Below, piece after piece: positions 24,952 through 36,300 of a stretch of DNA of 64,000 nt (positions are counted from its first letter, which is position 1; every line of letters begins with the position of its first letter). The position numbers and the translations under genes were made by a program. Under the pieces are notes generated by a model. The model was given only the letters and a program-made list of their open reading frames with translations. It ran no database searches and had not been told where the DNA came from. The DNA lies in contig NZ_OZ038523.1 of NCBI RefSeq assembly GCF_964036595.1, forward strand, positions 4,036,501-4,100,500, read 5' to 3'. Source of the stretch: Tenacibaculum sp. 190524A05c. Lineage in GTDB: Bacteria; Bacteroidota; Bacteroidia; Flavobacteriales; Flavobacteriaceae.

Positions 24952-26853
24952 ATGAGTAAAATTATAGGAATAGATTTAGGTACTACCAATTCTTGTGTTT
25001 CTGTGATGGAAGGGAACGAGCCAGTAGTAATTCCTAACTCTGAAGGAAAAAGAACTACACCTTCTGTAGTAGCTTTTGTTGAAGGAGGAGAAAGAAAAGT
25101 TGGTGATCCTGCAAAACGTCAGGCAGTAACTAACCCTACTAAGACAGTTTATTCTATTAAGCGTTTTATGGGGAATAAGTTTTCTGAATCTCAAAAGGAA
25201 GCAGAAAGAGTACCATACGATGTGGTAAAAGGAGATAATGATACACCACGTGTAAAAATTGATGATCGTTTGTATACACCGCAAGAAATTTCTGCGATGG
25301 TATTACAAAAAATGAAGAAAACTGCTGAGGATTACTTAGGACAAGATGTTGCAGAAGCAGTAATTACTGTTCCAGCATATTTTAATGATGCTCAACGTCA
25401 AGCGACTAAAGAAGCTGGAGAGATCGCAGGATTAAAAGTTCGTCGTATTATCAACGAACCAACTGCAGCTGCATTAGCTTACGGTTTAGATAAAGCTGAT
25501 TCTGATAAGAAAATTGTTGTATTTGACTTTGGTGGAGGTACACATGATGTTTCTATTTTAGAATTAGGAGATGGAGTATTTGAAGTATTAGCTACTGATG
25601 GAGATACTCACTTAGGAGGAGATGATGTTGATGAGAAAATTATCAATTGGCTAGCAGAAGAGTTTAAAGCTGAGGAAAACATGGATTTACGTCAAGATCC
25701 AATGGCTTTACAACGTTTAAAAGAAGCTTCAGAAAAAGCTAAAATCGAGTTATCTAGTACAACTTCTACTGAGATTAACTTACCATATATTACTGCAACG
25801 GCTTCAGGACCTAAGCACTTAGTAAGAACATTAAGTAGAGCGAAGTTCGAGCAATTAATTGATGATTTAGTTAAAAGAACTATTGAGCCATGTCAAACTG
25901 CTTTAAGAAATGCAGATTTATCTACTTCAGATATTGATGAGGTTATTTTAGTAGGAGGATCTACTCGTATTCCAGCAATTCAGGAAGCTGTAGAGAAGTT
26001 CTTCGGGAAAGCACCAAGTAAAGGAGTAAATCCAGATGAGGTTGTTTCTTTAGGAGCAGCTATTCAAGGTGGAGTTTTAACTGGTGATGTAAAAGATGTT
26101 CTTTTATTAGATGTAACTCCATTATCATTAGGTATTGAAACAATGGGTAATGTATTCACAAAGTTAATTGATGCGAATACTACAATTCCAACGAAGAAAT
26201 CTCAAGTATTCTCTACTGCAGCAGATAACCAACCATCTGTAGAAATTCACGTTTTACAAGGTGAAAGAGCAATGGCAGCAGACAATAAAACAATTGGTCG
26301 TTTCCACTTAGATGGAATTCCACCAGCACAAAGAGGTGTTCCTCAAATTGAAGTTACTTTTGATATTGATGCTAACGGAATTATTAATGTATCTGCTAAA
26401 GATAAAGGAACTAATAAAGAGCAAAACATTCGTATTGAAGCTTCTTCTGGATTAACAGATGAGGAAATCCAAAGAATGAAAGCTGATGCTGAAGCGAATG
26501 CAGATGCAGATGCTAAAGCTAAAGAAGAGATTGATAAAATCAATGGAGCTGATTCAATGATTTTCCAAACTGAAAAGCAATTGAAAGAATTTGGAGATAA
26601 ATTATCAGCTGATAAGAAAGCTCCAATTGAAAGTGCTTTAGAAGAGTTAAAGAAAGCTCATGAGAGTAAAGATTTAGCTGCTATTGACGCTGCAATGGAG
26701 AAAATCAATGAAGCTTGGAAAGTTGCTTCAGAAGAAATGTATGCTGCTCAGCAACAAGCGGGAGGAGCTGCAGGAGCTCAGCCAGAAGGAAATGCTGAAA
26801 CTGCTGATAGCAATGATAATGTAGAAGATGTAGATTTTGAAGAAGTGAAATAA
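24952..26853 (+). CDS. dnaK: Chaperone protein DnaK (Hsp70)
   Basis: A 633-residue Hsp70. N-terminal ATPase signatures are IGIDLGTTNSCVSV, FDFGGGTHDVSILELG (His where many DnaKs have Phe) and VILVGGSTRIPAIQ. The substrate-binding domain starts near DVTPLSLGIETMG, and the C-terminus is an acidic tail ending EDVDFEEVK. It refolds proteins with DnaJ and GrpE, which are not in this window. It has its own 156-bp upstream region with a weak -7-like AAATTTTG at 24916-24923, and a strong terminator after it. Confidence 0.98.
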   Translation: MSKIIGIDLGTTNSCVSVMEGNEPVVIPNSEGKRTTPSVVAFVEGGERKVGDPAKRQAVTNPTKTVYSIKRFMGNKFSESQKEAERVPYDVVKGDNDTPRVKIDDRLYTPQEISAMVLQKMKKTAEDYLGQDVAEAVITVPAYFNDAQRQATKEAGEIAGLKVRRIINEPTAAALAYGLDKADSDKKIVVFDFGGGTHDVSILELGDGVFEVLATDGDTHLGGDDVDEKIINWLAEEFKAEENMDLRQDPMALQRLKEASEKAKIELSSTTSTEINLPYITATASGPKHLVRTLSRAKFEQLIDDLVKRTIEPCQTALRNADLSTSDIDEVILVGGSTRIPAIQEAVEKFFGKAPSKGVNPDEVVSLGAAIQGGVLTGDVKDVLLLDVTPLSLGIETMGNVFTKLIDANTTIPTKKSQVFSTAADNQPSVEIHVLQGERAMAADNKTIGRFHLDGIPPAQRGVPQIEVTFDIDANGIINVSAKDKGTNKEQNIRIEASSGLTDEEIQRMKADAEANADADAKAKEEIDKINGADSMIFQTEKQLKEFGDKLSADKKAPIESALEELKKAHESKDLAAIDAAMEKINEAWKVASEEMYAAQQQAGGAAGAQPEGNAETADSNDNVEDVDFEEVK

Positions 26854-26876
26854 GACTTTATTAAAATTGAATAAAC

Positions 26877-26911
26877 AAAAAACCAGTTACACAATGTGTA
26901 GCTGGTTTTTT
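26877..26911 (+). terminator. Terminator of dnaK
   Basis: Stem 26883-26892 with 26896-26905 (one G-T pair), extended by A-T pairs outside, loop of 3 bases, followed by a T tract. It isolates the kinase cassette from dnaK. Confidence 0.85.
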
Positions 26912-26912
26912 C

Positions 26913-26979
26913 ATTTAGAAACAATTTTTGTTCATTCGGAAACATGTGTTGAGTTTATGTAATTGAAAAAGTATTTTCG
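26913..26979 (+). promoter_or_regulatory. Operator A: paired LytTR-like direct repeats and -7 box before kinase 1
   Basis: Half-sites ATTTAGAAAC (26913-26922) and ATTCGGAAAC (26934-26943) are 21 bp apart, two helical turns. A -7-like TATTTTCG follows at 26972-26979. The same arrangement occurs at 33265, 40691 and 41514. LytTR regulators are known to bind short direct repeats with roughly 21-bp phasing; the assignment to the local regulators is inference. Confidence 0.6.
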
Positions 26980-27024
26980 TATGTTAGACTTATTAACAAA
27001 TGCGTACGGCATATTTTAATCTTA

Positions 27025-29949
27025 ATGACAGATATAAATAGGTACATTTTATTCATAATTCTATCAACTTTTCCATTTCTGGTTTTTTCACAGAACCCGG
27101 TGTCAATTCAATTAACGGAGAAAGATGGTCTTCCAGATATTGAATTTTATAATATTGTAGAGGATAATCAAGGGTTCATTTGGCTGGCAGCCGATAAAGG
27201 CTTGTTCAGGTATGACGGTAAGAAATTTAAAAATTATTCTCACCCCGATAAAAGAGGGTTATCTGTTTTTGGAGTAAAATTAGATAACAGAGGTAGAGTT
27301 TGGTGTAATAATATTTCTGGCCAATTTTTTTATGTCGAAAATGATTCCTTAAAATTGTTTACAGATTTAGGGCAACGAGCAAGAGGAGAATTAACGAATT
27401 TCATTTTCTATAATAATAAACTCGCTGTTTATTATTTCAGAGAAATTATTTTAATAGACTTAGACAACCCTAGTTCCATAAAAGCGATTAGCGATAATAA
27501 TAAAACAATATCGACTTTCGTGCATCGAGATAGTCTTTTCTATGTTATTGAAGATAAAAAATTTAATAGTTTAGATGGAGAGTCTTTCAGCCAAATTAAA
27601 ACTTTCAAAAATAAACTGCACTCCGATTTTTTTTATATTAATTGGAGGTTTATTCATTTTCAAAATAAAAAGTTCTTTTTGGGCTTAGAGCATTTAGCTT
27701 CTAAGGTAAAGAGACAAAATAATCGATTAGTTCTTGAGACGAAGGATAGTTTAAAGGAGGTTGAATTACCTAATGATCTCAAGTATACTCCATTTATAAA
27801 TTACTTCAGATTTGAAGATTTACTCTGGTTAGCTACTGAAAATGGTGTTTTTTCATGTGATTATGATAATGGTAGAATAGTAGTTAAAGATCACTTTTTT
27901 AAAGGTAAAAGTATTACCAAAATAATAAAAGATAGAAATAATAATTATTGGTTTACAACCTTAAGAAATGGAATTTTCATTGTCCCGAATATTCATCTTA
28001 AAGAGTTGAAATTAGACTTTGAAGACGCAAATATTACGGCAATGAGCAAAGTTGGTGAGGATAAAATAATTTTTGGATCATCAAAAGGAAGCTTAGAAAT
28101 TGTAAATATTAATACAGAAGAAAGAAAAAAACTTCCGAGATACAGGAAAAACAAGGTTTTTGCAATAACGCCTATAAATAACGATAGTATTATAGTGGGT
28201 TATCGTGGCTTTACTTCGCTAATAAATATTGATGAACTCAGTAATAAAGATATCACAAATTTTTTCTTAACTGGAATAAAAGATTTTTCATACATAGAGG
28301 ATAATAAGATTTTAGTTGCATGTTATAACATGGCAGCAGAAGTAGCATTAGAATCTAAAGAATTTAAAGAAAGAAGACTTGCTTCATTTCGTTCGTATAC
28401 TACTCATTTTAGTGAGGAAAATGACAGAAGGTATGTAGGCTATGTGAATGGAACAAGAGCGTATGATGCTAATTTTAATGAAATAGAAATACTACATAAA
28501 AACAAAGAAGTATTTACTATAGATACAGGAGAAACAAAGGATGGTACTATTTGGTTGTCAACTTTTAAAAATGGAATCTTAGGAATTCGAAATGATAGTG
28601 TTTATGTTAATTATACTATTGAAAATGGTTTGCTTTCAAATTTGACTAGAGAGATTAAGGGAGATGGTGATAATTTATGGATTTCAACAACAAATGGAAT
28701 ACAGGTTCTAAATACAAAAACGAAAAAATTTAGAAATTTAACGAGAAGAGATGGTATAAATACATATAACATTTCAGACATTATACCTTTTAAAAATAAA
28801 CTTTTTTTTAGCTCGAATAAAGGAGTAATTGAAGTTGATAAGGAAAAGGTTTTTAAAGAAACAAATACATTAGAATTTGACTTTACAGATATATTAATTA
28901 ATGATAAACGTCAAGAACTTAAAAAAAGTTATAGTTTAAAGTCAGATGAGAATAAAGTTCAATTCGCATTTCAAATTAATGGATTCTTATCTGAAGAAAA
29001 CGTACAGTACACTTATAAATTATCGGATAAAAAGAACTCCGACAAATGGAATGCTGTTGATCAAAATATAAATCAAATTACCTTTAGTAATCTTGCTTCG
29101 GGAGTTTACGAATTTACATTAAAAGCAACAGCTATTGATAATCCTAAAAACGAATTTTCGAGAGTGATAAATTTTAGAATAGCTTTACCCATTTATAAGG
29201 AGTGGTGGTTTGTATTTTTAATTTTTTTATCAGGAGTATTAATTATATGGTATCGATTTAGCCAACGATTAAAAACTATAAAAAAAGATCAGGAAGTAGC
29301 CTTAGAAAAGGAACGATTACAAAAAGAATTAGTATCAACTAAGCTGGAAACTTTAAGATCTCAAATGAATCCGCATTTTACCTTTAATGCATTGAATTCT
29401 ATTCAAAATCTAATCCTAAAAAACGATAAAAAAGAGGCTTATAATTATCTCACAAAGTTTTCAAACTTAATTCGCGATAATTTGCACTTAAGTACAAAGA
29501 GTTTTGTTGAGTTTGAAAAAGAGTTATCCTTAATATATAGATACCTAGAATTGGAAGAACTTCGTTTTAAGAGTAATTTCAGTTATGAAATTAAGGTAGA
29601 TCAAGAAGTTGAAGATATTAAGATACCTACGATGATTATTCAACCCTATGTAGAGAATGCGATTAAACATGGGTTGCTTCATAAAACAAATGGTGTAAGA
29701 AAATTACGAATTGAGTTTTTTCTAGAGGAAAAAGTTTTGGTTTGTAAAATTATAGATAATGGAATTGGGATAAAAAGAGCAAAAGAAATTCAGAGGTCTA
29801 ATAAAGTGAAAAGAAAATCTTTTTCGACAGAATCAATTCAAGAAAGACTCTCTTTTTTAAGGGATTATTATGAGACAGATATAGGTGTAGAATATCCGAA
29901 TGTAAATGATGGAACTACCGTAATAATTAAAATTCCATTTTATTTATAG
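27025..29949 (+). CDS. Periplasmic-propeller LytS-type sensor histidine kinase (kinase 1)
   Basis: A 974-residue hybrid-topology sensor. It has a signal peptide or anchor (residues 1-23, ending VFSQ), then a periplasmic two-component propeller region with repeats such as GFIWLAADKGLFRYDGKKF (residues about 35-620). A Y_Y_Y beta-sandwich (about 620-690) is followed by one TM helix (WWFVFLIFLSGVLIIWY) and a cytoplasmic His_kinase domain with NPHFTFNALNSIQNLI. The ATPase has MIIQPYVENAIKHGL (N box) and DNGIGIKRA (G box). Phosphorylation is expected at the His of NPHF. It heads a four-gene operon with the regulator at 32517. Its ligand is unknown; in related gut systems propellers sense glycans. 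Confidence 0.9.
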   Translation: MTDINRYILFIILSTFPFLVFSQNPVSIQLTEKDGLPDIEFYNIVEDNQGFIWLAADKGLFRYDGKKFKNYSHPDKRGLSVFGVKLDNRGRVWCNNISGQFFYVENDSLKLFTDLGQRARGELTNFIFYNNKLAVYYFREIILIDLDNPSSIKAISDNNKTISTFVHRDSLFYVIEDKKFNSLDGESFSQIKTFKNKLHSDFFYINWRFIHFQNKKFFLGLEHLASKVKRQNNRLVLETKDSLKEVELPNDLKYTPFINYFRFEDLLWLATENGVFSCDYDNGRIVVKDHFFKGKSITKIIKDRNNNYWFTTLRNGIFIVPNIHLKELKLDFEDANITAMSKVGEDKIIFGSSKGSLEIVNINTEERKKLPRYRKNKVFAITPINNDSIIVGYRGFTSLINIDELSNKDITNFFLTGIKDFSYIEDNKILVACYNMAAEVALESKEFKERRLASFRSYTTHFSEENDRRYVGYVNGTRAYDANFNEIEILHKNKEVFTIDTGETKDGTIWLSTFKNGILGIRNDSVYVNYTIENGLLSNLTREIKGDGDNLWISTTNGIQVLNTKTKKFRNLTRRDGINTYNISDIIPFKNKLFFSSNKGVIEVDKEKVFKETNTLEFDFTDILINDKRQELKKSYSLKSDENKVQFAFQINGFLSEENVQYTYKLSDKKNSDKWNAVDQNINQITFSNLASGVYEFTLKATAIDNPKNEFSRVINFRIALPIYKEWWFVFLIFLSGVLIIWYRFSQRLKTIKKDQEVALEKERLQKELVSTKLETLRSQMNPHFTFNALNSIQNLILKNDKKEAYNYLTKFSNLIRDNLHLSTKSFVEFEKELSLIYRYLELEELRFKSNFSYEIKVDQEVEDIKIPTMIIQPYVENAIKHGLLHKTNGVRKLRIEFFLEEKVLVCKIIDNGIGIKRAKEIQRSNKVKRKSFSTESIQERLSFLRDYYETDIGVEYPNVNDGTTVIIKIPFYL

Positions 29950-30043
29950 CATTACTCAGCTAAATCAGTTGGGAAGGTTTTTATAAGTAATTAGAAAGAA
30001 AATAACAGAACTGAATAATTTTATCAGTATCTCTAAGATTTAA

Positions 30044-31288
30044 ATGAAACTAAAACTAAAAAAATATTTATACAATCAAGATGAAAACTTAAGCGGTTTA
30101 GAAAGTAAGCGAATTACTATTCTAAATTTCTGTTGTTTTCTGATGACCTTTGATATACTTTTTTTTACCATTAAAAGAGCTATTGAAAATGAATTAAACT
30201 CTCAGATTTTATTCAGCTATGTAACCTATTTAATGCTTTTTATTACAGTATACTTTCTGCAACAAAAAAAGTACTATGTTCAAGCACGGATATTATTTTT
30301 AATGTCCTTTGCGTTTGCTGTTTTTATGTTAACTCAAGTTCTTTTTATTCATGAAAACACAGAGTATAATTATTTGGGGTTACCAATATTAGCATTGTTT
30401 TTTTTCGATAGAAAATGGGTGCATTACGTTACTTTATTAATTGCAATGTTCTTGTTTTTTATTCCTTATTACATAACGGAAAATAGAAATTTAGATAACT
30501 TTATTCCAGCTGAAAAAGTTTTCCTTTTTATCATTTTGTTCCTGGTAGTAAAATTCTTTAAAGACGTGAATGAATCAAATGAGAAAAAATTGAAAAATGC
30601 ATATGAAGAGTTAGAGGAAAATAAACAAAATGAGTTATCAAGTTTACGTTTTAAGCTATTAAAATCTCAGTTGAATCCACATTTTATGTTTAACTCAATA
30701 AATTCAATCCAAAATCTAGTTTTAAAAGGAAATAAACATGAAGCGTATGATTATTTAACGAAGTTTTCTTCTTTTTTAAGAGAGAATTTGAATACAAGTG
30801 AAAAGAGATTTATCACATTAAAAGAAGAGACTTTAGTTTTAGAGCAATATCTGGAATTAGAGAAACTTAGGTTCAAGGAAAACTTTGAGTATAAACTGAA
30901 CACTTTTAAGAATATGGAATATATAAATATTCCTACAATGATAATTCAACCCTACGTAGAAAATGCTATAAAGCACGGTTTACTTCATAAAAAGGAAGGA
31001 TTAAGAAAGTTAGAGATTAATTTTAAAATTAAAGATGAAAATTTAAAATGTGAAATTATAGACAACGGTATTGGTGTAATAAAATCAAAGGAAATAAATA
31101 AATTAAATAATCTAAAAAAGGAACAATTTGTTAATGAGATAATTCAAGAGCGAATTGCATTTCTAAGAGATTATTATACGAAAGATGTAATAGTTGAATA
31201 TCCAGAGGTCGATTCTGGTACGGCTGTAATATTAAGTATACCTTATAGTATATTAAATGAAGAAGAAAATGTAACTAAGACCTTCTAA
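30044..31288 (+). CDS. Membrane LytS-type sensor histidine kinase (kinase 1b)
   Basis: A 414-residue kinase with about six TM helices in residues 25-180, no large extracellular domain, a short coiled coil (around NEKKLKNAYEELEENKQNE), then a His_kinase region with NPHFMFNSINSIQNLVLKG. An ATPase domain follows with MIIQPYVENAIKHGLLHKK and DNGIGV. The catalytic half is very similar to kinase 1 and the next gene, pointing to duplication within the operon. It lies 94 bp after kinase 1 and 12 bp before the next kinase. Confidence 0.9.
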   Translation: MKLKLKKYLYNQDENLSGLESKRITILNFCCFLMTFDILFFTIKRAIENELNSQILFSYVTYLMLFITVYFLQQKKYYVQARILFLMSFAFAVFMLTQVLFIHENTEYNYLGLPILALFFFDRKWVHYVTLLIAMFLFFIPYYITENRNLDNFIPAEKVFLFIILFLVVKFFKDVNESNEKKLKNAYEELEENKQNELSSLRFKLLKSQLNPHFMFNSINSIQNLVLKGNKHEAYDYLTKFSSFLRENLNTSEKRFITLKEETLVLEQYLELEKLRFKENFEYKLNTFKNMEYINIPTMIIQPYVENAIKHGLLHKKEGLRKLEINFKIKDENLKCEIIDNGIGVIKSKEINKLNNLKKEQFVNEIIQERIAFLRDYYTKDVIVEYPEVDSGTAVILSIPYSILNEEENVTKTF

Positions 31289-31300
31289 TTTATCATTAAG

Positions 31301-32515
31301 ATGAGTATCCAAAAACTTTACAGTAAAATAGTACTTATAGGAACAGAAAATTCTAATAGGCGAGAAGAAAAAAGAATACGACTACTAAACGTATTTTGTG
31401 TAACATGGATATTTTGCTTGATTATGTTCATGATTACTGATCAATTTTTTGAGAAAAGTCTCAACAAAAGTATTGGTGTTCATTTATTTTCTTTTATTTC
31501 ATTGTTCTTGGTTCTGTTTTTTCAGTTCAAGAGATGGTTTATTCTAGCCAGAGTTTTATTTATTATTGCGTTAATCATTAGTATATTCTCTTTCTCGGTT
31601 TATTTAGAAATAGGACGTTTTATGGAAAATTTTTATTTCCTATGTCCTTTAATAGCCTTAATATTTATTGAAAAAAAGTGGATTGTAGTATCATTTATGA
31701 TTATTTGCTGGGCATTATATTTTGTTCCGAGTAAACTTTATAACATATACCCAGAACATCCTATGAATCCTGCTTTAATATTTGCAGTTTTTCTGGGGTC
31801 ATTTGTTATTTTGAATTATTCTCAAGTTTTAAATAGAAAAAATGAAGAGAAATTAGAAGAGGCATACTTAGAGCTAGAAGAGAAAAGAAAGAACGAATTC
31901 GCTCACTTACAATTAAAGTCGCTCAAGGCGCAAATGAACCCTCACTTTATGTTTAACGCCATGAATTCAATCCAAAACTTGGTTCTAAAAGGAGATAAGC
32001 ATGAAGCATATAACTATCTTACAAAATTTTCATCTCTTATACGAGATAATTTAAACATGAGTGAAAAAAGTTTCGTGTCATTTGAGGATGAAATACTATT
32101 ACTCAAAAAGTACTTAGAGTTAGAGAAACTTAGGTTTCGAGAAAACTTTCAATATGAAATGATTGGAATAGACTTTATTGATAGTATTAAAGTTCCTTCA
32201 ATGATTATTCAACCTTTTGTTGAAAATGCAATTAAACATGGTTTATTGCATAAGAAAACTGGAATAAAAAAAGTTACTTTGAAATTTACACTACATGAGG
32301 TTTTGGAATGTACAATTATTGATAATGGTATTGGAATGAGAGCTTCAAAAGATATAAATGAATTAAATGATTTAAAAAATAATTCTCTATCAACCAAGTT
32401 AATTGAAGAGCGATTAACATTATTAAAAGATTATTATAAAACAAATATTGGTTTTAGTTATATCGATATTCCGGAAGGAACTAAAGTAATTATTAAAATA
32501 CCTTATACAGCATAA
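31301..32515 (+). CDS. Membrane LytS-type sensor histidine kinase (kinase 1c)
   Basis: A 404-residue paralogue of the preceding gene with the same layout: about six TM helices (residues 28-180), a coiled coil, NPHFMFNAMNSIQNLVLKG with the phospho-acceptor His, then MIIQPFVENAIKHGLLHKK and DNGIGM. The membrane half differs from the preceding kinase, while the catalytic half is strongly alike. It ends one base before the response regulator start, so the pair is likely translated together. Confidence 0.9.
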   Translation: MSIQKLYSKIVLIGTENSNRREEKRIRLLNVFCVTWIFCLIMFMITDQFFEKSLNKSIGVHLFSFISLFLVLFFQFKRWFILARVLFIIALIISIFSFSVYLEIGRFMENFYFLCPLIALIFIEKKWIVVSFMIICWALYFVPSKLYNIYPEHPMNPALIFAVFLGSFVILNYSQVLNRKNEEKLEEAYLELEEKRKNEFAHLQLKSLKAQMNPHFMFNAMNSIQNLVLKGDKHEAYNYLTKFSSLIRDNLNMSEKSFVSFEDEILLLKKYLELEKLRFRENFQYEMIGIDFIDSIKVPSMIIQPFVENAIKHGLLHKKTGIKKVTLKFTLHEVLECTIIDNGIGMRASKDINELNDLKNNSLSTKLIEERLTLLKDYYKTNIGFSYIDIPEGTKVIIKIPYTA

Positions 32516-32516
32516 A

Positions 32517-33257
32517 ATGAGTAGTTTAAATGCGATACTAGTAGATGATGAGTTAAATGCTCGAGAAAATCTGAGATATTTATTGGATGAGTTTTGCAAA
32601 CAAGTTACAATTGTGGGGGAAGCGTCAAATGTTGATGATGCGGTAAAGATAATTGAAAAAGAAAATCCTCAATTGGTTTTTTTAGATATTGAGATGCCTC
32701 AAAAAAATGGTTTTCAATTATTCAATGAACTGAAAGAAATTAATTTTCAAGTTATTTTTATAACTGCTTATGATAATTATGCAATAAAGGCATTTCAAGT
32801 TGCAGCTATAGATTATTTATTGAAACCTGTAGATATTAACTTGTTGCAAAAGGCCGTTGAAAAAGTAGAGATACAATTATCTCAAGAACAATCAAATGAT
32901 AGAATAAAACTTCTCCAAGAGAATAAGAAGAAATTCAAGAAAATAGCTATCCCTTATAAAAATGACTACGCCATTTTAAATATCAATGATATCACTTGTA
33001 TCCAAGCTGATCGTGTGTATTCTATAATATCTACTTCAGATAAAAAGCAATTTGTAGCCTCTAAGAAACTGAATTATTACGAGGAATTATTTAAAGAAGA
33101 AGGATTCTTTGTAAGAGTTCATAGATCTTGGGTAATAAATACAAATTATATAGATGTGTACTCTAAAAGAGAAAAACAAATTCAACTAAAAACAGGAGAG
33201 TTAATTCCTGTTAGTAAAGGATATAAACAATCTTTTGAAGAGATATTCATTTCATAA
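32517..33257 (+). CDS. LytTR-family response regulator (regulator 1)
   Basis: A 246-residue regulator. The receiver domain (residues 1-120) has the acidic pair in LVDDE, the phospho-acceptor Asp57 in LVFLDIEMP, the Thr-Ala switch in FITAYD and Lys in LLKPVD. The LytTR DNA-binding domain (about 140-246) includes the conserved FVRVHRSWVIN. It starts directly after the third kinase. It probably binds the paired repeats upstream of this operon and of the secreted protein genes. Confidence 0.93.
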   Translation: MSSLNAILVDDELNARENLRYLLDEFCKQVTIVGEASNVDDAVKIIEKENPQLVFLDIEMPQKNGFQLFNELKEINFQVIFITAYDNYAIKAFQVAAIDYLLKPVDINLLQKAVEKVEIQLSQEQSNDRIKLLQENKKKFKKIAIPYKNDYAILNINDITCIQADRVYSIISTSDKKQFVASKKLNYYEELFKEEGFFVRVHRSWVINTNYIDVYSKREKQIQLKTGELIPVSKGYKQSFEEIFIS

Positions 33258-33264
33258 AAAACCA

Positions 33265-33332
33265 TTTAGGAAACAAAAAATGACCATTCGGAAGTAAAAA
33301 GAGACTTTAAAGAAGTGTATAACATTCTTTTG
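33265..33332 (+). promoter_or_regulatory. Operator B: LytTR-like repeats and -7 box before secreted protein 1
   Basis: Half-sites TTTAGGAAAC (33265-33274) and ATTCGGAAGT (33286-33295) are 21 bp apart. A third weaker copy, TTAAAGAAGT (33307-33316), lies another 21 bp on. A -7-like TTCTTTTG follows at 33325-33332, so transcription would begin near 33338, about 23 nt before the ATG. Confidence 0.6.
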
Positions 33333-33360
33333 CAGTATAAAATATATTTAATTGAATGTT

Positions 33361-36300
33361 ATGGTTAAAAAAATACTTTTAGTAGTTGTTATGCTTCTTT
33401 GTGCTGGATTGAGTGCACAAACCAGAGTTTACAGCGGTTTCCCTGCGGGTAAAGGAATTGCAGTAATAAATGATAAGGCCTACACAATGGTTGGCTCAGA
33501 ACTTAAAAGTGTATCACTTACACAGTCAAACCCTACGGAACAAGTTGTATCTAGTGGTTATAATAATAGTCCTTTTAATAATATAGCTTTTCAAGGGACA
33601 ATGATATATAAAGAAGGAAGTGCTTGTGTTATACCAGGAGGAGGTGTTTCTAAATTTGCTTTTGGATATACAAATGGGGCTAAATCAATTATCAATGTTT
33701 CAGGTCTTACATCTAATGTTGTATTTAGATATAATAATAATATTCATTTTATAGCAAGAAGAGGATCTTTTTCTAATATAGAGATAAAACGATATACAGG
33801 AGGAGGTAATACTACTGTTATAGCTACTTTACCTACTGCTTGGACTAATGTTTATGATGCTGTGGTTGTTGGGGATAATTTATATTATACTTCATATTCG
33901 GAAGGAAGAATTTATAGAGTTGATTTATCTGCAAGCTCTCCGAGTGCACAAGTATTCAAATCTGGTTTGTCAGAGCCTTGGGGGATAAGACATACACAAG
34001 GGTATCTTTATTTTATTGATGCAGGTTTAAATGGAGGAATTCGAAGAATCTCTGTGAATGGAGGAAGTGTTCAAAATGTAGGAGGAACAATCCCTTACGG
34101 AAGAACCTTAGATATTATTGATCAAGATATATATGTTTTATCTCCTGCTTCTGTAGCAAATGGAGGTGGAGTTTATAAATATACTGATCCGAATATTGTT
34201 CCTGTATGTAAAGCACCAACAGCTCCTCAAGTAAGTTTTGTGGATGAAACTACGGCAGATGTAAGTTGGACTGCTCCAACGAATTCAGTAGATTCATATG
34301 AATTAACGTATGTAGAAACCGGACAACCAATTGGTAATGGTACAACTATCCAAAACATTTCAGGTACTTCAGTTCAGATTAATAATTTTGTTCCAGGAAC
34401 AAGCTATGATATTTATATTAAAACAAATTGTACGGGTGCATTAACTGCAACATCAAGCAATGTAAAAGTGGTTTATGTTGCAAAATCTTGTAATAAACCA
34501 AATAATGTTAGAGGAGTATTAACTGGAGCAACAACGGCTGACATCACATGGGATCCAGTTGCGGAATTTGTTGATTCGTATGAATTGACCTATGTTGATG
34601 CTGGACAACCTATAAGTTCAGGAACAACAATTCAAAATATTTCTGGAACAACAGCTTCTTTAACAGGCTTAGTAAATGATCAAGAGTATGATGTTTATGT
34701 AAGAACAAACTGTGATAACAGATTTAGTGGTCCTTCTGACTACCAAAAAATAACTTATGGTCAAACTACTCGTGTATATGTAAATCAATTTGCTACAGGA
34801 AGTAATACAGGAGGATCATGGACTAATGCTTATACAAGTTTAGAAACAGCATTAGCAAATAATCTAAATGGTAAAACAGAGGTTTGGATAGCAAGAGGAA
34901 CATATACTCCTTCATCAAATAATAGAAACACGAGATTTGAATTTAATGTTGATGGATTATTAATCTATGGTGGTTTTGCTGGAAATGAAACAAACTTAAA
35001 TCAAAGAGATTATTTAAGTAATAAAACAATCTTAAGTGGGGATTTGTTGAGAAATGATGATACTAATGTTACGTTTAACAATACTACCAGAAGTGATAAT
35101 AGCTTAAGAGTTATTAATGTTGCTGGAAACAATATAGTAATTGATGGAATTACAATTTCTGGTGGTTATGCAGATGCAACTTCTGGAGATGGTAGATTTG
35201 GAGCAGGATTATCTCTTAGTCCTAACATAAGTAACTTCACAATAAAAAACACAACAGTCAAAGATAATGTTGCTTATTGGGCGGCAGGATTAAATTTATC
35301 GGCAGATAGATCAGGAACAGTAAATATATCAGTAGATGCTTGTGTTTTTGATAATAATTTAAGTTCTAATTCAGCAACAGCGATGTATGTTATTCCTAGA
35401 GAAGGAACTAATACTACCAATTTTAGATTGACAAATTCATTGTTCAAAAATAATAGAACGGCAGATGATGGATCTAGAAAAGGTAAAGGAGGAATGGTTT
35501 GGGTTAGAGCATATTATACAGGAACTGTAATTTCTGCGAACATTATTAATAATACATTTGTTAATAATCTTAATGAAGGAACGGATGCAAATTCAGATTT
35601 TGCAACAGTTGCTGTAAGTAGAAGAACAGGGAGTTATGGAAATGGTTATATAGCAAACAATATTTTCTGGGGAAATAAAAACAATAATGGAAATGTAGCT
35701 TTAGCTCTTGGTAAAGGAGGAGGAACTAATATTACAAATAATTTCGCAGCCTTTAACAGTATAGATGAGGATAATTTTTCTAACGTAAGTACAAAGTCAA
35801 ATACAAGTAATAGTGATCCTTTGTTTACTGATGCTGCTAATGAAGATTTTACAATACAAACTACTTCGCCAGCAAAAGATAGCGGTGCTAATAATAGAAT
35901 ACCTTCGGGAATATCAACTGATTTATATGGTAATCAACGTATTTTTAATGCTACTGTTGATATGGGAGCGTATGAATTTGGACCAGCGGCTCCTGTCATT
36001 AAAAAGGCCTTAAATGTAACTGCTACCAATGGTTCGGTAGCTATAAGTCCTAGTTCGGCAGATGGACTTTATGTAGATGGTACTTCTGTTGTATTGACTG
36101 CTACTCCAGATGCAGGTTATCAATTTAATGGATGGAGTGGAGATGCAACTGGGACAACAAATCCGTTAACGATTACAATGGATGCTGATAAAACAATAAC
36201 GGCTGTATTTATAAAGGTTCAACGAACGTTGACTATAAATGCTACAAATGGTTCGGTAAGTACAAACCCAAATCCAACCAGCGGAACATACGATGATGGA

